Origin: a candidate division WS1 bacterium
Lineage (GTDB): Bacteria; Armatimonadota; Zipacnadia; Zipacnadales; UBA5352
Direction of reading: 5' to 3'
Length of the DNA: 56,329 nucleotides
NCBI GenBank assembly: GCA_003566775.1
Contig: PXBW01000158.1
Location: forward strand, 1 to 56,329
Part shown: piece by piece, positions 56,301-56,329 of the stretch
How positions within the stretch are numbered: the stretch's first letter is position 1
How the letters are laid out: each line of letters opens with the position of its first letter
The notes under the pieces: model-generated
Told to the model about the DNA's origin: nothing
The model's input: the letters and a program-made list of their open reading frames with translations, nothing else
Databases searched by the model: none
Program-made: the position numbers and the translations under genes

Positions 56301-56329
56301 TCATCCACCCACAGTTCGAAGCGCCCGTC
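53309..56329 (-). CDS. Rhamnogalacturonan lyase (PL11-like) with CBM modules, 5' truncated
   Basis: The frame is open past the right edge, so the N-terminus is missing; ~1006 residues are seen. A carbohydrate-binding module of CBM4/9 type (NGSFEF, GRYAAHIEHSG, TATAWVRTE) lies near the start. The PL11 beta-propeller follows: VEERLGRGVVAMPM, YLSWRLLREDPSDVGFNIYR, DFQKVGVGDLNGDGEYDFV, HAVDVDGDGRDEVFLG and HVHGAGLVADIDPRFPGME. Repeated D-x-[DN]-G-D loops probably bind calcium. The C-terminal CBM35/CBM6-like domain ends HRVRLTNVDGNGMNVDYLLL. It should cleave the pectin rhamnogalacturonan-I backbone by beta-elimination outside the cell. Confidence 0.9.
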   Translation of the reverse strand, partial: DGRFELWVDDRFASADDPGSSYYDYLEFNPAAPVISGVENGSFEFVIEDEEGIPGWTWWTREEDVGTVELVTDVVHEGRYAAHIEHSGERDFAFSNRGRLTVEPRERLTATAWVRTEVEDEGRLTLAFVGLSDGEVVTWDMGSMRVGETTEWTRVQALSTVRRNIDEVYVRFTGQGDIRAWVDDVSVQRGWPELTDRPERTPVEGWATERVEERLGRGVVAMPMDEGRVYLSWRLLREDPSDVGFNIYRRTVEEIPQLLNDEPITKTCDFIDDNPVEGVENHYLVRTVVAGTLGTPSPEVSVTPSEEGRNYISIPLQGDYDFQKVGVGDLNGDGEYDFVIKQPNKNVDPWHVVWYPSESTYKVEAYLSDGTFLWRKDLGWSIEQGAWYSPMLVRDLTGDGRAEVILKIGPEEDMRDEDGRVQEGPEWLAVFDGMTGEEIARADWPSREGFASYNLASRNQMCIAYLDGKTPCIVVLRGTYGLKRAQAWQLNDGELQELWSWDNEELPGIWWGQGAHSMHAVDVDGDGRDEVFLGSAVLDDDGSELWTTGLGHPDHHYVGDIDPTRPGLEVYYGMETRQAADGCSLYCAATGEWLWGLDEPTIHVHGAGLVADIDPRFPGMECYSGERDIPEARWLWSSQGELIDTSDLGGLGPRAVHWDGDLQREIIIGRQIQEYRGEVYERIEGRMVGFADILGDWREEIITTLPGELRIYRTTIPATDRRVTLMQDPLYRNDVCIQAMGYLQIPMMTRCISAGHANLALISQSRRVTPGEATEIEVVVTAPADEPLQGTVTLEPGSHIELAANEVHVDLPAGEMERHPVAATIDDDDSPLYTRHGWSVSAHLAAGELSLDSGLTLQPHDLARTDLPRTQATAMTAQGGGEVEIRDDKVGDDGDSFSHWDDEGHWMEWTLTAPEDGRYVLVLRYCAVQSVRRAVEFNGKPLGEAAFPDTGGFSSSANDWTHDAVRDDDGEPVMLDLNAGEHRVRLTNVDGNGMNVDYLLLHEVPE

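Overview
The window is a dense, GC-rich bacterial chromosomal segment with about 42 protein genes on both strands. I see no rRNA, tRNA, CRISPR array, transposase or phage module. The best taxonomic hint is the prepilin-like protein at 52.5-53.2 kb ([20 protein letters not shown] followed by [16 protein letters not shown]). That style is very common in Armatimonadota and related Terrabacteria lineages with few isolates. A Firmicutes-like order (foldase, mazG, rqcP, with a divIC/ftsB-type gene nearby) and a bacterial RqcH also point to Terrabacteria. This is inference from motifs, not a database result.

Layout. 0-9 kb: cell-surface and envelope genes (a giant Ig/carboxypeptidase-regulatory protein truncated by the window edge, a small lipoprotein, a PQQ-type beta-propeller, an N-acetylmuramoyl-L-alanine amidase). 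9-19 kb: housekeeping and nucleic-acid genes (rph, rdgB, a small Zn-ribbon-like protein, a sugar isomerase, a glycosyltransferase, an SSB-like protein, a DinG/XPD-type Fe-S helicase, a thioesterase, RqcH). 18.7-22.7 kb, minus strand: BON-like protein, metallophosphoesterase, M48 protease, aldo/keto reductase. 23-30 kb: birA, a TPR/Ig/polysaccharide-deacetylase fusion, a large secreted GH-A-type glycosidase, purB. 30-34.5 kb: a repeat-rich accessory patch around a small HTH gene, then an FGGY sugar kinase, a half-size EamA transporter, a possible PBECR-type nuclease and a URO-D-family protein. 34.6-40.4 kb, minus strand: a cold-shock protein and two closely related amino-acid-permease/universal-stress fusions flanking a two-TM protein. 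40.8-47.9 kb: foldase-mazG-rqcP, ppdK, eno, ftsB/divIC-like. 48-56.3 kb, minus strand: arsenate reductase, PHP/DUF3604 protein, a frameshifted Ig-type lipoprotein, a RidA-family protein, a prepilin-like protein and a large rhamnogalacturonan lyase truncated by the right edge.

Functionally the window suggests a polysaccharide-degrading heterotroph. It has a pectin (rhamnogalacturonan) lyase, a large GH-A enzyme, a deacetylase, sugar isomerase and sugar kinase, and a PEP node (PPDK next to enolase). Both core parts of bacterial ribosome-associated quality control (RqcH and RqcP) are present. Several vegetative promoters can be read directly. Two of them lie so close to the start codon that their mRNAs would be nearly leaderless. 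The least explained structures are the 91-bp repeat pair and 30-nt repeats around 30.1-30.8 kb, and the permease-USP / small TM / permease-USP cluster.
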